64,000 nt of DNA, taken from positions 62,001-126,000 of the forward strand of contig NZ_FNBM01000010.1 in NCBI RefSeq assembly GCF_900102335.1, given 5' to 3'. The notes under the pieces were generated by a model. That model made no database searches and was not told where the DNA came from. It was given only the letters and a program-made list of their open reading frames with translations. A program made the position numbers and the translations under genes. Positions 8,348 to 18,018 of this stretch are shown here, piece after piece; the stretch's first letter is position 1, and every line of letters begins with the position of its first letter. The DNA is from Phytopseudomonas seleniipraecipitans. GTDB taxonomy: Bacteria > Pseudomonadota > Gammaproteobacteria > Pseudomonadales > Pseudomonadaceae.

Positions 8348-8770
8348 GTGAACCCAATCAGAAGCATGCTGGCGGTACCGGCAATGGCACTCGCGCTATG
8401 GGCTGTGAATGCCCAGGCGACCACCGACGAGGCGATCGCCGAGCGAATCAAACCGGTTGGTCAGGTGTGCATCGCCGGGCAGCAGTGCACAGGCGTCGAG
8501 GCGGTTAGCGCAGCGCCCGCGACTGCCGCGCGCAGCGCCGATGATATCGTCGCCAGGCATTGCACCGCGTGCCATACCCCCGGGCTGCTGGGCGCGCCAA
8601 AGATCGGCGACAGCGCTGCCTGGAAGGCGCGCGCGGACGAGCAGGGCGGTATGGACGGCGTCCTCGCCAAGGCCATCGAAGGCATCAATGCCATGCCTCC
8701 TAAAGGCACCTGTGGCGATTGCTCGGATGACGAATTGCGCGCCGCCATCGAGAAAATGTCCGGCCTGTAA
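8348..8770 (+). CDS. cycB: Cytochrome c5
   Basis: A 140-residue secreted monohaem cytochrome starting at GTG 8348. It has a Sec signal peptide (about 1-25, cleavage after AQA), the haem motif CTACH near residue 72 and the distal methionine in NAMPPKGTCGDCS, whose extra cysteine pair is a class I c5 trait. It carries electrons in the periplasm. Synteny with PAO1 cycB (PA5300) next to pauR is conserved. An intrinsic terminator follows at 8793. Confidence 0.9.
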   Translation: MNPIRSMLAVPAMALALWAVNAQATTDEAIAERIKPVGQVCIAGQQCTGVEAVSAAPATAARSADDIVARHCTACHTPGLLGAPKIGDSAAWKARADEQGGMDGVLAKAIEGINAMPPKGTCGDCSDDELRAAIEKMSGL

Positions 8771-8792
8771 CTGCCGATTTTCCAAGGCATAG

Positions 8793-8817
8793 AGCCGCCC
8801 ACGGGCGGCTTTGTTGT
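8793..8817 (+). terminator. Intrinsic terminator after cycB
   Basis: An 8-base-pair stem AGCCGCCC/GGGCGGCT with a 2-base loop is followed by TTGTTGT, 23 bases after the cycB stop. Confidence 0.8.
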
Positions 8818-8899
8818 GTCAGCACGATGACAACATGCAGCAAAAGCGACGAAGCGGCAGTCCAACGACCACTGCCGTGACCATTGACTGGAGAGCTGC

Positions 8900-11038
8900 A
8901 TGCCGCACGTGTGTTCGATCGAGCAAGCTGTCGACCGTGTTCTGAACGAGATCGACGGGCCCATCCACCTCGGCCTGCCACTGGGCCTGGGCAAGCCCAA
9001 CCGTTGGGTGAACGCACTCTATGCGCGCTTGCGTGAGTTGCCCGAACGCCAGCTGACCATCTACACCGCCCTGTGCCTCGGGCGGCCGCGTGCGGGGCAG
9101 GATTTGCAGCGGCGTTTTCTCGAACCCTTCGTCGAACGCGTATATGGCGACTACCCAGAACTGGATTTTCTCGCCGACCTGCAGGCCGACACGTTGCCCA
9201 CCAATGTGCGCATCGAGCAGTTTTTCCTGCAGCCCGGCAGCCTGCTCGACAGCGCGCCCGCACAGCAGGATTACACCAGCAGCAACTACAGCCACGCCGC
9301 TCGCGACATCAACGCCAAGGGCGTCAACGTCGTCGCACAACTGGTCGCCGAGGACGCCGAGCGCACTGGTCATTACAGCCTGAGCTGCAACCCCGACATC
9401 ACCCTCGATCTGTTGCCGCTGCTGCAGGCTCGCCGTGAGCGTGGCGAAACCATCCTCTGCCTGGCCCAAGTGCATGAACGGTTGCCCTATATGGCCGGCG
9501 ACGCGGAATTGCCGCGCGATATCTTCGACATCCAACTGCAAGAGCCCGAAATTACCACACTGTTCTCCACGCCCAATATGCCGGTGACGGTGCAGGACCA
9601 CTGCATCGGCCTGCATGCCAGCGCGCTGGTGCGCGACGGCGGCACCCTGCAGATCGGCATTGGGGCGATGGGCGATGCGGTCAGCGCGGCGCTGTTGATG
9701 CGCCACGCCGACAACCCACGTTACCGCGCGGTGCTGGCCGATCTGCATGAGGGGCAAGCGAACCCGTTGGTCGCAGCTCTGGGTGATCAGCAGCCGTTCA
9801 ACAAAGGCCTCTACGGTTGCAGCGAAATGTTCGTCAATGGCCTGTTGGCGCTCGCCGAATCGGGCGTGATACGCCGTGTGGTGTATGCCGACCTGCTGGT
9901 GCAGCGCCTGGCCAGTGCCGGGGCCTTGGATAAGCACGGACAACCGCGCAGCGTGCAGGCTTTGCTGGACGCTGGTCTGCCCGAGCGGTTGGACGAAGCC
10001 GGGCTCGCCTGGCTGCAGGAGAGCGGGCTGCTGGCCGCCAACCTCAAGTTGCAGGGCGAGAACCTACTGCTGCCGACCGACCAGCAGTGCTCCACTGAAT
10101 TGTCCGATCCGCTCAGCCAGGCTGCGCTCAAGGATTATCTGACCCCGGCCAAGCCAGGCGTGTGCGTGCATGGCGGGTTCTTCCTCGGCCCGCAATCCTT
10201 CTACCAGCGCCTGAGCGAGATGGACGCGCAGCAACGCGGTCGATTCGGCATGACCGGCATCGGCTTCATCAACGAGCTGTACGGCCAGGAGGAGCTCAAG
10301 CGCCTGCAGCGTGTCGAGGCGCGCTTTATCAACAGCGTGTTCACCGTCACGTTGCTCGGGGCCGCAGTGGCCGATCAGCTCGAGGATGGCCGCGTGCTTA
10401 GCGGTGTGGGCGGGCAATACAACTTCGTTGCCCAAGGCCATGCCCTGCCTGATGCGCGTTCGATTCTGCTGCTGCGTAGCTGGCGTGAATCGGAAGGCAA
10501 GGTGAGTTCGAATATCGTCTGGGACTACGGCCACGTGACCATCCCACGGCACCTGCGCGACGTGGTGATCACCGAATACGGCATCGCCGACCTGCGCGGC
10601 AAGACCGACGCCCAGGTGATAGAAGCCCTGCTGAACGTCAGCGATTCACGTTTTCAGGAACAGCTGATGGGCCAGGCCATCGAGGCGGGCAAATTACCGA
10701 AGGGCTTTCAGCTCAACCCGCGCTTCACCGACAACACGCCGGAGGGTTTGCAGGCTGTGGCTGATCGGCATGTCGAGTCGTTCGCCGAATACCCGCTGGG
10801 CAGCGATTTCAGCGCTGAGGAGCAGGACTTGTTGCGTGCCCTGACCTGGCTGAAGAGCAAGTTCCGCCTGAGCGAAGTGTTGGAGCTGGGCAAGGCGGCG
10901 CTGGATGCGCCGCCTGCCGAAAGCTATCCGGAACACCTGCAGCGCATGGGCCTGCAGCAGCCCGATGGTTTGCGCGAGGAACTCTACCAGCGCTTGCTGC
11001 TGGCCGGATTGCAGGCGACCGCTATTCGAGAAAGGTGA
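8900..11038 (+). CDS. Acetyl-CoA hydrolase/transferase family protein, long form
   Basis: A 712-residue protein. Residues about 15-330 resemble the N-terminal CoA-transferase domain and about 420-590 the C-terminal AcetylCoA_hyd_C domain (GMTGIGFINELYG, GVGGQYNFVAQGHALP, ITEYGIADLRGKT). Bacterial members of this family are usually near 500 residues, so this is a long form with an insertion before the C-domain and about 100 extra residues at the end. It probably moves CoA between short acyl groups or hydrolyses acyl-CoA; the substrate is unknown. It overlaps the convergent xpt 3' end by 17 bases. Confidence 0.85.
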   Translation: MPHVCSIEQAVDRVLNEIDGPIHLGLPLGLGKPNRWVNALYARLRELPERQLTIYTALCLGRPRAGQDLQRRFLEPFVERVYGDYPELDFLADLQADTLPTNVRIEQFFLQPGSLLDSAPAQQDYTSSNYSHAARDINAKGVNVVAQLVAEDAERTGHYSLSCNPDITLDLLPLLQARRERGETILCLAQVHERLPYMAGDAELPRDIFDIQLQEPEITTLFSTPNMPVTVQDHCIGLHASALVRDGGTLQIGIGAMGDAVSAALLMRHADNPRYRAVLADLHEGQANPLVAALGDQQPFNKGLYGCSEMFVNGLLALAESGVIRRVVYADLLVQRLASAGALDKHGQPRSVQALLDAGLPERLDEAGLAWLQESGLLAANLKLQGENLLLPTDQQCSTELSDPLSQAALKDYLTPAKPGVCVHGGFFLGPQSFYQRLSEMDAQQRGRFGMTGIGFINELYGQEELKRLQRVEARFINSVFTVTLLGAAVADQLEDGRVLSGVGGQYNFVAQGHALPDARSILLLRSWRESEGKVSSNIVWDYGHVTIPRHLRDVVITEYGIADLRGKTDAQVIEALLNVSDSRFQEQLMGQAIEAGKLPKGFQLNPRFTDNTPEGLQAVADRHVESFAEYPLGSDFSAEEQDLLRALTWLKSKFRLSEVLELGKAALDAPPAESYPEHLQRMGLQQPDGLREELYQRLLLAGLQATAIRER

Positions 11039-11594
11039 CCTTGCCGCCAGCCAGAGATTGGATGCGCGCCAGGGATTCGATGCGATAACCCTCTGCATCC
11101 AGCGCGGCGCGGCCACTCTGGAACGACTTCTCGATCACCACACCAATGCCAGCGATGCTGGCGCCAGCCTGGCCGACCAGGTCGATCAGCGCCTTGGCAG
11201 CGTGGCCGTTGGCGAGGAAGTCATCGACCAGCAGTACGTGATCGTCGGCGTTCAAGTGCTTAGAGGAAATCGCCAGGGTGCTCTCGGTCTGCTTGGTGAA
11301 CGAGAACACCTTGGAGATGTACAGGTTGTCGGTGAGCGTCAGCGACTGGTATTTGCGGGCGAAGATCACCGGCACGCCGAGTTCCAGGCCGGCCATTACC
11401 GCCGGCGCAATACCCGAGGCCTCGATGGTGACGATCTTGGTGATGCCCTGATTTTTGAAGCGCTCGGCAAACTCGTGGCCGATCTGCTGCATCAACTGTG
11501 GGTCGATCTGGTGATTGAGAAAGGCGTCGACCTTGAGCACCTGCTCGGACAGGACGGTACCTTCACTGCATATCTTCTGTTTCAACGACTCCAC
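11022..11594 (-). CDS. xpt: Xanthine phosphoribosyltransferase
   Basis: A 190-residue type I phosphoribosyltransferase. The PRPP motif LLVDDFLANGHAAKAL lies at about 126-141, and the hood and N-terminus (MESLKQKICSEG) match Xpt, which converts xanthine and PRPP to XMP in purine salvage. It is a single gene with no clear purine riboswitch upstream; the 165 bases before it (11595-11759) show no aptamer-like pairing that I can recognise. Confidence 0.93.
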   Translation of the reverse strand: MESLKQKICSEGTVLSEQVLKVDAFLNHQIDPQLMQQIGHEFAERFKNQGITKIVTIEASGIAPAVMAGLELGVPVIFARKYQSLTLTDNLYISKVFSFTKQTESTLAISSKHLNADDHVLLVDDFLANGHAAKALIDLVGQAGASIAGIGVVIEKSFQSGRAALDAEGYRIESLARIQSLAGGKVTFLE

Positions 11595-11759
11595 AATCGA
11601 TCCTCTGGGCTCAAGAGCAAAGCGGCGGATTTTCGCTCAATTTGCCGCGCATTTGTAGCAAAACCGCATACAAGATTGCCGCGTGTCCGACGGCTGACGC
11701 GCATGTGGCCTGGTAACTGCTCAACGCATTGCCCTATGCCGGCCCGCGTGAGCCCAGGC

Positions 11760-12242
11760 TCAGGCGCTCTTGGTCAGCCGGCGCAGAATGTCCTTGGGAA
11801 TGCCGCGGGTGTCCATTGGCAGTTTGTCCGGCGCCGGTTCTAGGCCTAGCTCGAACAGCCAGTTGAGGGCGTATTCGCACAGCTGTTTCTGTTCATAGGC
11901 CTGCCATTGTTGGCGCAGGGCGGGAAACTGGTCGATCTCGTAATCGAAGGCCCGCAGCGGCTTTCGCCCGGTCAGCGCTGCGCTGAGCAGCGGGTGCGCG
12001 TTGACGTCGTTGAGAGTGAACAGAAAGGATTCGCGCATGGCCACGCGCTGCGCTACGTCGAGGTTGGGCACGGCCGCGTAGCGGTCGGGGTGCAATTCGA
12101 TCTGCTGGCGCTCGTCACTGCCTTGGTCTTCCGGCGACAGCGTCAGCACGCTGCCAGCTTCTATGTCCAGCCAGTGCTCCAGGGTCTCGCGACCATTGAT
12201 CAAAAGGGTCAGGGTATCGAGGTCGAGAGTGAGCGTGCGCAT
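11760..12242 (-). CDS. UPF0158-family protein
   Basis: A 160-residue acidic protein. The segment HPLLSAALTGRKPLRAFDYEIDQFPALRQQW and the following AYEQKQLCEYALNWLFELGLEP match the pattern of UPF0158 proteins (short N-terminal beta region, then an alpha-helical Phe/Trp-rich part). Function is unknown. In PAO1 the space between xpt and rep is occupied by poxB, so this position is a local difference. Confidence 0.7.
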   Translation of the reverse strand: MRTLTLDLDTLTLLINGRETLEHWLDIEAGSVLTLSPEDQGSDERQQIELHPDRYAAVPNLDVAQRVAMRESFLFTLNDVNAHPLLSAALTGRKPLRAFDYEIDQFPALRQQWQAYEQKQLCEYALNWLFELGLEPAPDKLPMDTRGIPKDILRRLTKSA

Positions 12243-12397
12243 GGTGCTATGCCTCTTGCAGAAGGAGCTTCACAAATAACGGGCTGGCGGCGGGGGCCGG
12301 CTTCTCACTCTGACTACGAAATCCTATTCAGGTGCCGGGGCAAGGGTGAAAGCTGGTAGCGCGAGCGTTGCGCTCGTGTCCGTCAGAGACGCGTTTT

Positions 12398-12428
12398 CCC
12401 GGGTGTCGCTTCGCTCGACCCAGGCTAC
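12398..12428 (-). repeat. REP element, family 2
   Basis: On the minus strand it starts GTAGCCTGGGTCGAGCG, with an AGCGACACCCGGG closing arm forming a hairpin. A second partial head, GTAGCCTGGGC on the plus strand, lies just beside it at 12437. It sits in the 268-base gap between rep and the UPF0158 gene, which holds nothing else recognisable. Confidence 0.75.
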
Positions 12429-12510
12429 GGGTGATCAGTAGCCTGGGCTGAACACTGCGATATCCGGATGATGTGCGGTTGTTTATCCCGGGTATACAAC
12501 GCGCAAACGG

Positions 12511-14520
12511 TCAGCGCTTGAGCATCGCGCGCATGTTGGCCAGGGCATCGTTGCCACGGGCGGCTTTGACTTCCACGGGTGCTTCCTCCATGCCTTCCCA
12601 CACCAGATCCTCGGGCGGCAGTTCGTTGAGGAAGCGGCTCGGCGAGCAGTCGATGATTTCGCCGTACTGCTTGCGCTTGGCGGCGAAGGTCAGCGCCAGG
12701 TTGCGTTTGGCGCGGGTGATGCCCACGTAGGCCAGGCGCCGTTCTTCCTCGATGGTGTCGGCTTCGATGCTGGAGCGGTGGGGGAGGATTTCTTCTTCGA
12801 AACCGATGATGTACACCGAAGGGAATTCCAGGCCCTTGGAAGCGTGCATGGTCATCATCTGCACGCCGTCGGCACCTTCTTCCTCTTCCTGCTGGCGCTC
12901 GAGCATGTCGCGCAACACCAGCTTGCCGATGGCGTCCTCGATGGTCATGTCACCCTCTTCATCCTTGTCGAGGGTGTTCTTCAACGCGTCGACGAGGAAC
13001 CAGACGTTGCCCATGCGCGCATCGGCGACCTTGTCGCTGGAGGCGTTCTGGCGCAGCCAGTTCTCGTAGTCGATGTCCATCACCATGCTGCGGATGGCGG
13101 CAATCGGCTCGTTGACCACGCACTGCTCGCGCACGCCGTCCATCCAGCGTTTGAAGCGCGCCAGGCGGTCCGTGTAGCGGCTGTCCAGATGCGCACCCAG
13201 GCCAATTTCGTCGCTGGCGGCGTACATACTGATCTTGCGTTCGTTGGCGTAGTTACCGAGCTTTTCCAGGGTCGTGGAGCCGATCTCGCGGCGCGGCACG
13301 TTGATCACCCGCAGGAAGGCGTTGTCGTCGTCCGGGTTGACCAGCAGGCGGAAGTAGCTCATCAGGTCCTTCACTTCCTGACGGGCGAAGAAGCTGGTGC
13401 CACCGGACAGGCGATAGGGAATCTGGTGGTGCTGCAGCTTGAGCTCCATCAGCTTGGCCTGGTAGTTGCCGCGATAGAGAATGGCAAAGTCGCTGTAGGG
13501 CCGCTGTGTGCGTAGGTGCTCAGTGAGAATTTCCAGGGCCACGCGCTCGCACTCGGCGTCTTCGTTGCGCGTGCGGATCACACGGATCTCGTCGCCCATG
13601 CCCATCTCGCTCCACAGCTGTTTCTCGAACGCGTGCGGGTTATTGGCGATCAGCACGTTGGCGCACTTGAGGATACGGCTGGTGGAGCGGTAGTTCTGCT
13701 CGAGCATCACCACCTTGAGCGACGGGTAGTCTTCCTTGAGCAGGTTGAGGTTCTCCGGCCGCGCGCCGCGCCAGGCGTAGATCGACTGGTCGTCGTCGCC
13801 GACCACGGTGATCTGGTTGCGCATGCCCACCAGCAGTTTCACCAGCAGGTACTGGCTGGAGTTGGTGTCTTGGTATTCGTCGACGAGCAGGTAGCGGATG
13901 CGGTTCTGCCACTTTTCGAGAATGTCCTGGTGCTCCTGAAACAGCTTCACCGGCAACAGGATCAGGTCGTTGAAGTCCACCGCGTTGTAGGCCTTGAGCG
14001 TGCGCTGGTAGTGCAGGTAAACGATGGCGGCGGTCTGCTCCTTCGGCCCGCGGGCATTGGCCAGTGCCTCGTCGGGCAGAATCAGGTCATTCTTCCAGCT
14101 GTCGATGGTGCTCTTGATCTCATCGGCGCCGTCGTCACCCGCGTACTCCTTCTGCATGATATCGGTGAGCAGCGCCTTGATATCGCCGTCGTCGAAAATC
14201 GAGAAACCGGGCTTGTAGCCCAGGCGCGCGTACTCCTTGCGGATGATGTTCATGCCCAGGTTGTGGAACGTCGACACCGTCAGGCCGCGGGCTTCGGGCC
14301 CCTTGAGCAGCGTGCCGACGCGCTCCTTCATCTCGCGCGCGGCCTTGTTGGTGAAGGTCATGGCGACGATGTGCTGGGCGCGGATGCCGCAGTTCTGCAC
14401 CAGGTGGGCGATCTTGCGGGTGATCACGCTGGTCTTGCCGGAGCCTGCGCCAGCGAGCACCAGAAGAGGGCCGCCGACGTAGTTCACGGCTTCTTGTTGC
14501 CGGGGATTGAGTCGGGACAT
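12511..14520 (-). CDS. rep: ATP-dependent DNA helicase Rep
   Basis: A 669-residue superfamily 1A helicase with all motifs: Q motif (LNPRQQEAVNYV), Walker A AGAGSGKTSV (about 22-31), Walker B VDEYQDTN, motif III GDDDQSIYAWRGA, and motif VI VGITRAKRNLAL near 570. Rep moves 3'-5' on single-stranded DNA and helps forks pass protein blocks. Length is normal for Rep (UvrD is about 720). PAO1 rep (PA5296) has the same GGDEF-EAL neighbour. Confidence 0.95.
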   Translation of the reverse strand: MSRLNPRQQEAVNYVGGPLLVLAGAGSGKTSVITRKIAHLVQNCGIRAQHIVAMTFTNKAAREMKERVGTLLKGPEARGLTVSTFHNLGMNIIRKEYARLGYKPGFSIFDDGDIKALLTDIMQKEYAGDDGADEIKSTIDSWKNDLILPDEALANARGPKEQTAAIVYLHYQRTLKAYNAVDFNDLILLPVKLFQEHQDILEKWQNRIRYLLVDEYQDTNSSQYLLVKLLVGMRNQITVVGDDDQSIYAWRGARPENLNLLKEDYPSLKVVMLEQNYRSTSRILKCANVLIANNPHAFEKQLWSEMGMGDEIRVIRTRNEDAECERVALEILTEHLRTQRPYSDFAILYRGNYQAKLMELKLQHHQIPYRLSGGTSFFARQEVKDLMSYFRLLVNPDDDNAFLRVINVPRREIGSTTLEKLGNYANERKISMYAASDEIGLGAHLDSRYTDRLARFKRWMDGVREQCVVNEPIAAIRSMVMDIDYENWLRQNASSDKVADARMGNVWFLVDALKNTLDKDEEGDMTIEDAIGKLVLRDMLERQQEEEEGADGVQMMTMHASKGLEFPSVYIIGFEEEILPHRSSIEADTIEEERRLAYVGITRAKRNLALTFAAKRKQYGEIIDCSPSRFLNELPPEDLVWEGMEEAPVEVKAARGNDALANMRAMLKR

Positions 14521-14804
14521 CGTGTCTATCGCGAAGGGAAATGGCCGCGCATTTTAGCTGAAAGTTGCCGTGCGTTCGTGGCTTTGATGGCGCGACCGAC
14601 AGCCGCGCGTGGTCATCCTGCGCCAAGTTCGCTGACACGCCACGACAATGCCGATTGGCGGGGAGTTTCATCGCTGGGCTTGTCGGCTGTGCTGGTTTAT
14701 CGCAGGATGTCCCGCGGTTAACACGGAAGTACTTGATTTGACGCCGGATTGGCGCACTCAGGGGCGGTTTTTCGCCCGTATTTTCGTGCATCGGGGGGAG
14801 CTTC

Positions 14805-16472
14805 TTGAGCGCATTCGTCGAGCCATTACGCCTGATCCTGCTGGCGGAAACGTCGCTATGGGGCGAGTTGCTGCACGAACGTCTGGAAGCCCTTGGCGAC
14901 CCGGCACCGTTGACCTGCGCACCTGACTGGCCGACCGTCGAGGCGCTGCTGGAGCACCATCCGGATGGGGTGTTGCTGACCACGCCGGCCTATCTCCCTA
15001 CCTCCGAACACTGCAGCGCACCGATCATCCTGCTGCTGGAAAACGAGCCTGACGTAGCGCCGGACCCGGCCTGCGACTGGCTGGTACGCGACCAGTTGAG
15101 CGATGACGTAGTGCGCCGCTGCCTGCGCTATGTGCGCGGCCAAAGTCGCCTGCGCGCCACGTTGCATGACCTGACCGAGCAGGATGCGCTGACCGGTATC
15201 GCCAATCGTCAGGGCTTTCAGACGCTGCTGGCGGCGCGGCTCGGTGATCACAGTCGCCGCGGTTTGGCGCTGGTGCACCTGGACCTCGACCACTTTCACC
15301 AGGCCAACGACACCCTCGGGCACCGTGCCGGTGATCACTTGATTCAACAGGTGGTAGCCCGCCTCAAGTTGCACCTGGGGCGCGACGACCACTTGGCGCG
15401 TTTAGGCGGCGACGAGTTCGCACTGCTTCTTGATCGCGACGATCCCGTTGCCGTTAGCACGTGGGTGCAGCGCGTGGCGGACGCGCTCGGCGAGCCTTAC
15501 TGGGTCGAGGGCGAAAGCCTGCTGCTGGGCTGCAGCCTCGGTGTCGCCCGGGCCAAGCCGGTCAGCAACGCCGACACGCTGATGTGGCATGCCCATGTGG
15601 CCATGCAGCAGGCCAAGAGCCGCGAAGGCTGCACCTTCCACCTTTATGACGAGCGCCTGGATCGCGACATGCGCAGCCAGGTCGACCTGCAACGCGAATT
15701 GCGTCGCGCCCTGCGCCGCGAAGAATTGCAGCTGCATTACCAGCCACGGCTGTGTTTGCACACGGGCCGCATCGTCGGTCTGGAAGCACTGGTGCGCTGG
15801 AAGCACGACCGCCTCGGCCTCCTGATGCCAGGCTCGTTCGTGCCGCTGGCCGAGGAATGCGGGCTGATCGTGCCGCTTGGCTACTGGGTGATCGACCGCG
15901 CGCTGCGCGACATGCAGTGGCTCAGCGAGTGCGGTCACCCCCAATTGCACATGGCGGTCAACCTGTCGTTCCGCCAGTTTCAGGACAGCCAGCTGCTGCC
16001 GACTCTCGAGCGCCTGATCGGCAGCTGCGGCATCGATGGTCGCTGGCTGGAATTCGAACTCACCGAAACCGCGGTAATGCGCCGCTGCGACTATGTGCAG
16101 CAGACCATGGGCCGTCTCGGTCATCTCGGCGTACGTTTCTCGCTGGACGATTTCGGCACCGGTTTTTCGTCGTTCGAGCACCTGAGCAACCTGCCGATCG
16201 CCTTGCTGAAGATCGACCGCAGCTTCGTCACCGGTATGGAGCTCAACCCGCAGAGCCAACGGCTGGTGCAGGCGATGATCAACCTCGCCCACAACCTGGA
16301 ACTGGAAGTGGTCGCCGAGGGCGTGGAAAACGCCGAGCAGTTGCAGCTGTTGCGCGAGTTCGGTTGCGATCAGGTGCAGGGCTATCTGGTCAGTAAGGCG
16401 ATGTCGTTGGCCGAGCTGGCGCGCTTTCTGTCGGCGGGCGTGCACCAGTCGCTGCGCTGCGGTCGATCCTAA
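14805..16472 (+). CDS. GGDEF-EAL cyclic-di-GMP protein, ProE-like
   Basis: A 555-residue protein starting at TTG 14805, 4 bases after GGGGGGAG; no in-frame ATG fits. Residues 1-115 form a response-receiver-like region without a clear phospho-acceptor site. GGDEF (about 125-290) keeps the literal signature in RLGGDEFALLL but has G, not R, at the inhibitory-site arginine position. EAL (about 300-545) keeps GLEALVRW, FELTET, DDFGTGFSS, KIDRSFV and EGVEN, so phosphodiesterase activity is likely. The PAO1 homologue PA5295 (ProE) is a phosphodiesterase that affects exopolysaccharide. Confidence 0.9.
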   Translation: MSAFVEPLRLILLAETSLWGELLHERLEALGDPAPLTCAPDWPTVEALLEHHPDGVLLTTPAYLPTSEHCSAPIILLLENEPDVAPDPACDWLVRDQLSDDVVRRCLRYVRGQSRLRATLHDLTEQDALTGIANRQGFQTLLAARLGDHSRRGLALVHLDLDHFHQANDTLGHRAGDHLIQQVVARLKLHLGRDDHLARLGGDEFALLLDRDDPVAVSTWVQRVADALGEPYWVEGESLLLGCSLGVARAKPVSNADTLMWHAHVAMQQAKSREGCTFHLYDERLDRDMRSQVDLQRELRRALRREELQLHYQPRLCLHTGRIVGLEALVRWKHDRLGLLMPGSFVPLAEECGLIVPLGYWVIDRALRDMQWLSECGHPQLHMAVNLSFRQFQDSQLLPTLERLIGSCGIDGRWLEFELTETAVMRRCDYVQQTMGRLGHLGVRFSLDDFGTGFSSFEHLSNLPIALLKIDRSFVTGMELNPQSQRLVQAMINLAHNLELEVVAEGVENAEQLQLLREFGCDQVQGYLVSKAMSLAELARFLSAGVHQSLRCGRS

Positions 16473-16502
16473 CCGCTGCAATCCGGATTCGCAGGCAGCC
16501 GC

Positions 16503-17879
16503 TTATGACAGGTAGGCCTGCATGGCTTTCGGCCGCTGCAGGCGCGCAGTCTTCCAGCGAAAGCCCAGCACCAGGCCGCTCGCCGTTACCGCCAGGCCCG
16601 CAGCCAAGCCCCACCAAACGCCGTGGGCGCCCCAGCCGGCGGGGAAGGCCAGCAGCCAGGCCAGCGGCGCGCCAATGCACCAGTAGCCGGTCAGCCCGAT
16701 CACCAGAGTCAGGCGACCGTCGTTAAGGCCACGGATCGCGCCCATGGCGATGCTCTGCAGGCCGTCGAACAGCTCGAACCAGGCGGCAATCGCCAGCAGG
16801 CTCACCGCCAGGGTGACGATATCGGCGAACGCCGGATCGTGGCGGTCGAGATACAGGCCGATGATCCATTCCGGCAGCAACCAGAACGCCAGAGCGAACA
16901 GCAGCATCAGCACGGCGCCCATACCCATGCCCAGGTGGCCAGCCAGTCGCGACAGGTGCAGGCGGTCGGCGCCGTAATGCATGCCGACCCGAAAGGTCAC
17001 CGCATAAGAAAGACCATGGGGCACGATAAAGGCCAGGGCGACCGACTGCATGGCAATCTGGTGCGCCGCCAGCTGCACGCTGCCCAGGGCGCCCATGCAC
17101 AGGGTGGCGAAGGTAAACAGGCCTTGCTCGGCCGCGTAGGTGCCGCCAATCGGCAGGCCAAGGCGCAGCAGGGCGCGGATTTCGGCGCGCTGCGGGCGAC
17201 CCAGGCCGCCGCGCAGCTTGTAACGCTGGTAGCTCGGCGACATCAGGATGTACAGCCCCAGGGCCAGCGCCATGGCGCTGCTGACCAGCGCGGTGGTCAG
17301 ACCGATACCGCTCAGGCCCAGGTCTACGCCCAACCAGCCTTTGATCAACGCATAGTTGATGACAAAGTTGGCAAGGGTGCCGACGATGCTGATGGTCATC
17401 ACCGGGCCGGGACGGCCGATGGCGCTGGTGAAGCCGCGCAGGGCCATAAAGCACAGGTAAGCGGGCAGGCCCAGCGACAGCGGGCGCAGGAAATTCATGG
17501 CCTGGCTGGCGGCGTCGGGGTCCTGACCCAGGTGCGGCAGCAGCGGGCCAAGGCCATTGAGGCACAGCGCGCTGATGACGCCCAGCAGCAGGGCCAGCCA
17601 CAGGCCGTTGCGCAGCAGGCGAGTGACGCCCTCCGGGTCGCCAGCGCCGTGGCGAATGGCGATCATGCTGCCCACGGCGGCGATCACCCCCGTGCAGAAG
17701 ATCGAGAAAATGAAGTAGCAGGTCGCGCCCAGCGCGCCGCCGGCCAACTGCCCGGGGCCGAGCATGGCCATCATCAATGTGTCGGTGAAGATCATCAGCG
17801 CATGAGCCAGCTGCGCGGAGATCAGCGGGCCTGCCAGGCGCAGCAGCGCACGCAGCTCGTGAACAAGGGGATTTTTCAT
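16503..17879 (-). CDS. MATE-family multidrug/Na+ antiporter
   Basis: A 458-residue membrane protein from the ATG at 17879 with 12 predicted hydrophobic segments in two MATE halves. GPLISAQLAHALMIFTDTLMMAMLG is the typical first helix, and the second half opens at GLPIGGTYAAEQG. NorM-like pumps export cationic drugs using sodium or proton gradients. It is divergent from the LysR gene 139 bases away, as PA5294/PA5293 are in PAO1, so that LysR may control it. Confidence 0.92.
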   Translation of the reverse strand: MKNPLVHELRALLRLAGPLISAQLAHALMIFTDTLMMAMLGPGQLAGGALGATCYFIFSIFCTGVIAAVGSMIAIRHGAGDPEGVTRLLRNGLWLALLLGVISALCLNGLGPLLPHLGQDPDAASQAMNFLRPLSLGLPAYLCFMALRGFTSAIGRPGPVMTISIVGTLANFVINYALIKGWLGVDLGLSGIGLTTALVSSAMALALGLYILMSPSYQRYKLRGGLGRPQRAEIRALLRLGLPIGGTYAAEQGLFTFATLCMGALGSVQLAAHQIAMQSVALAFIVPHGLSYAVTFRVGMHYGADRLHLSRLAGHLGMGMGAVLMLLFALAFWLLPEWIIGLYLDRHDPAFADIVTLAVSLLAIAAWFELFDGLQSIAMGAIRGLNDGRLTLVIGLTGYWCIGAPLAWLLAFPAGWGAHGVWWGLAAGLAVTASGLVLGFRWKTARLQRPKAMQAYLS

Positions 17880-18018
17880 GATGAGTAAAACTTCGGTAGG
17901 GTAACCATCCCCAGACTGTCGGGAGATGAGCAATGACGGCTATTCTCCGGTTTGTAGCCAGTGCCCACAAAAGGAAAATAGCGATGCCAGGCATGATTAA
18001 AACTCATGGTTCAGTGCA

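Noticed and set aside
16623..17888. 421-residue Gln/His-rich frame antisense to the MATE gene
   Set aside because: Composition is that of reversed membrane-helix codons; the MATE protein is clear.
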